Assembly: GCA_018302335.1 (NCBI GenBank)
Contig: JAGVZT010000067.1
Location: 1-46,979, forward strand
Source: Candidatus Woesearchaeota archaeon
Lineage (GTDB): Archaea > Nanobdellota > Nanobdellia > Woesearchaeales > JAGVZT01
Reading direction: 5' to 3'
DNA: 46,979 nt
In this document: positions 46,046-46,979 of the stretch, one piece after another
How the letters are laid out: each line of letters starts with the position of its first letter
Numbering within the stretch: position 1 is the stretch's first letter
Notes under the pieces: generated by a model
The model's database searches: none
Told to the model about the DNA's origin: nothing
What the model saw: the letters and a program-made list of their open reading frames with translations, nothing else
Made by a program: the position numbers and the translations under genes

Positions 46046-46979
46046 ATGAAGCGTATCACACTCGGCATCGTCGCTCTCGGTCTTGCAGCATGCGCTCCGC
46101 AGGCGCTACCGGTGGAACCTGCTCCGCAGGCTGCCATCGTCATGGAGACTCCGACTGTCACGGAGACACCGGAGGCCGTCCCGACACCGACCGGCATGCC
46201 GCTGGAGGTCAGCTTCAACTTCCCCGCGGGACAGCAGGACTACCAGGTGCCGTTGACCCTTACGCAGGGCGGCGATGAATTCTCCGCGTACCACGCCTTC
46301 ACGCGCGCCGCTGCAAACGAGAGTCTTGCGCTCGAGACGCAGTGGTTCGATTTTGATGGTGACCCCAGCGTCAACGAGAGCGCATGGATAGACAGCGTCG
46401 CAGGAGTGAAGACCTCTGCCGATTGGGCGCAGTACTGGCAGTTCTCCGTGAACAACACGCCAGCGTTGCTCGGGGTGAGCGGCTACGTGCCCCAGCAGGG
46501 GGACGTGCTATCTCTCGACTACAAAGAGAGTCCTGCGCAGGACGCGCTGGAGTGGCTCCTCGACCATCAGGAGGAGAGCGGCGCGCTCGGAGGGAACTAT
46601 TTCCAGCACGCATGGCTCTCCACTCATCGGCCGCGACGGAAGCTGCTGCGCGCGCTGAACGCCATCTGCTTATTGCCGATGACGCTCACGGCAGTCTTTA
46701 CTCCGCGGTGCAGGCCCTCGCGTCAGACGGTGTCCCATCGGGCATTGCGGCTGAACTGTTGGAAGCTCAGCGCACGGACGGCGGATGGCGCAGCGGCACC
46801 CCGGAGAGCGATGTCGATACCACCGCATGGGTGATGCTCGCCCTTGTCCGCTCCGGAGAGGGGGTTCCCGAGAGTGCGGTGCGGTACCTGCTCAATGCGC
46901 AGCACCCCGACGGCTCGTGGGGCTACAACGCCGAGGACCCGGGAAACTCGCTGGACTTCACCGAGGAGGCGCTGCTCGC
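46046..46979 (+). CDS. Transcobalamin-like lipoprotein: DUF4430 then alpha/alpha repeats (frameshifted, runs off window)
   Basis: Lipoprotein signal KRITLGIVALGLAACAP (lipobox Cys about residue 15) and a Thr/Pro-rich spacer. Residues 60-175 match DUF4430: YWQFSVNNTPALLGVSGYVP, then QQGDVLSLDY. Then squalene cyclase/prenyltransferase-type repeats begin (ALEWLLDHQEESGALGG), but the frame breaks near 46613-46630. From there, one base out of phase, the repeats continue to the window end (AVQALASDGVP; AQRTDGGW; DTTAWVMLALVRSGEG; NAQHPDGSWGYN). A single missing base explains it, either a mutation or a sequencing error. Transcobalamin and intrinsic factor have the same two modules in the opposite order and bind cobalamin; binding here is only a possibility. 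Confidence 0.7.

Noticed and set aside
1-46979. CRISPR array
   Set aside because: No regularly spaced direct repeats with unique spacers; the dispersed repeats are kilobases apart and palindromic.
1-46979. Insertion sequence or integrase gene
   Set aside because: No transposase or integrase motif found in any frame, despite the repeat family and the AbiE insertion pattern.

Overview
The window is archaeal chromosomal DNA with high GC content. Evidence for an archaeon: ribosomal proteins L7Ae, S28e and L24e, an EF-2 with the diphthamide histidine, replication factor C large subunit, an A-type ATPase operon, Dph6, class III (pilin-like) signal peptides, and TATA boxes centred about 26 bases before many start codons, which implies mostly leaderless mRNAs. 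The exact lineage cannot be fixed from this alone. A helicase present only as its C-terminal half and a small protein (36453-37022) resembling a family I recall from DPANN archaea suggest a DPANN-type lineage, but one with more metabolism than the most reduced members. This placement is inference.

Layout. 159-5701: a pilin-like surface protein, then a minus-strand translation operon L7Ae-S28e-L24e-NDK-EF2 with rfcL upstream. 5892-9092: a membrane PH-like protein, a broken glutamate dehydrogenase and an intact divergent paralogue. 9089-11814: two small unknown genes, a PLD-type lipoprotein and a DHH/RecJ-like phosphoesterase. 11806-19128: a secreted C39+M23 double-peptidase protein, an operon metF-metE(N)-metE(C), and a large NHL beta-propeller surface protein. 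19231-21208: a small unknown gene, a two-gene AbiE-like toxin-antitoxin cassette, and a second copy of the unknown gene's 3' end. 21205-25209: DNA ligase with an inserted zinc ribbon, a Yip1-like membrane protein, a PfkB kinase and a possible ribosome hibernation factor. 25429-29862: A-type ATPase operon H-I-K-E-C-F, lacking A, B and D. 29918-37022: an M28-type membrane peptidase, a coiled-coil protein, half of a Hel308-like helicase and unknown genes. 37055-46979: tRNA-Thr, a coupled operon ending in gpmI, adenylate kinase, a Ca2+/H+ antiporter behind tRNA-Val, a flavoprotein reductase, a DUF3467 protein, Dph6 with an ArsR-type regulator, and a transcobalamin-like lipoprotein that runs off the window.

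Functional links: EF-2 and Dph6 belong to the same diphthamide pathway. MetF would supply methyl-folate to the two-part methionine synthase. The C39+M23 protein, the NHL protein and the 19231 gene share a 14-base element next to their TATA boxes and may be co-regulated envelope genes.

The most unusual features are: (1) a family of about eleven dispersed imperfect palindromes of roughly 50-70 bases with CGGCCGC-type ends, nearly all intergenic; (2) the AbiE cassette sitting between a gene and a displaced copy of that gene's 3' end, with a 7-bp-arm operator on its promoter; (3) partial copies of tRNA 3' ends and strings of hairpins just after both tRNA genes. Gene packing is tight: several convergent pairs share the same CTAG for both stop codons.
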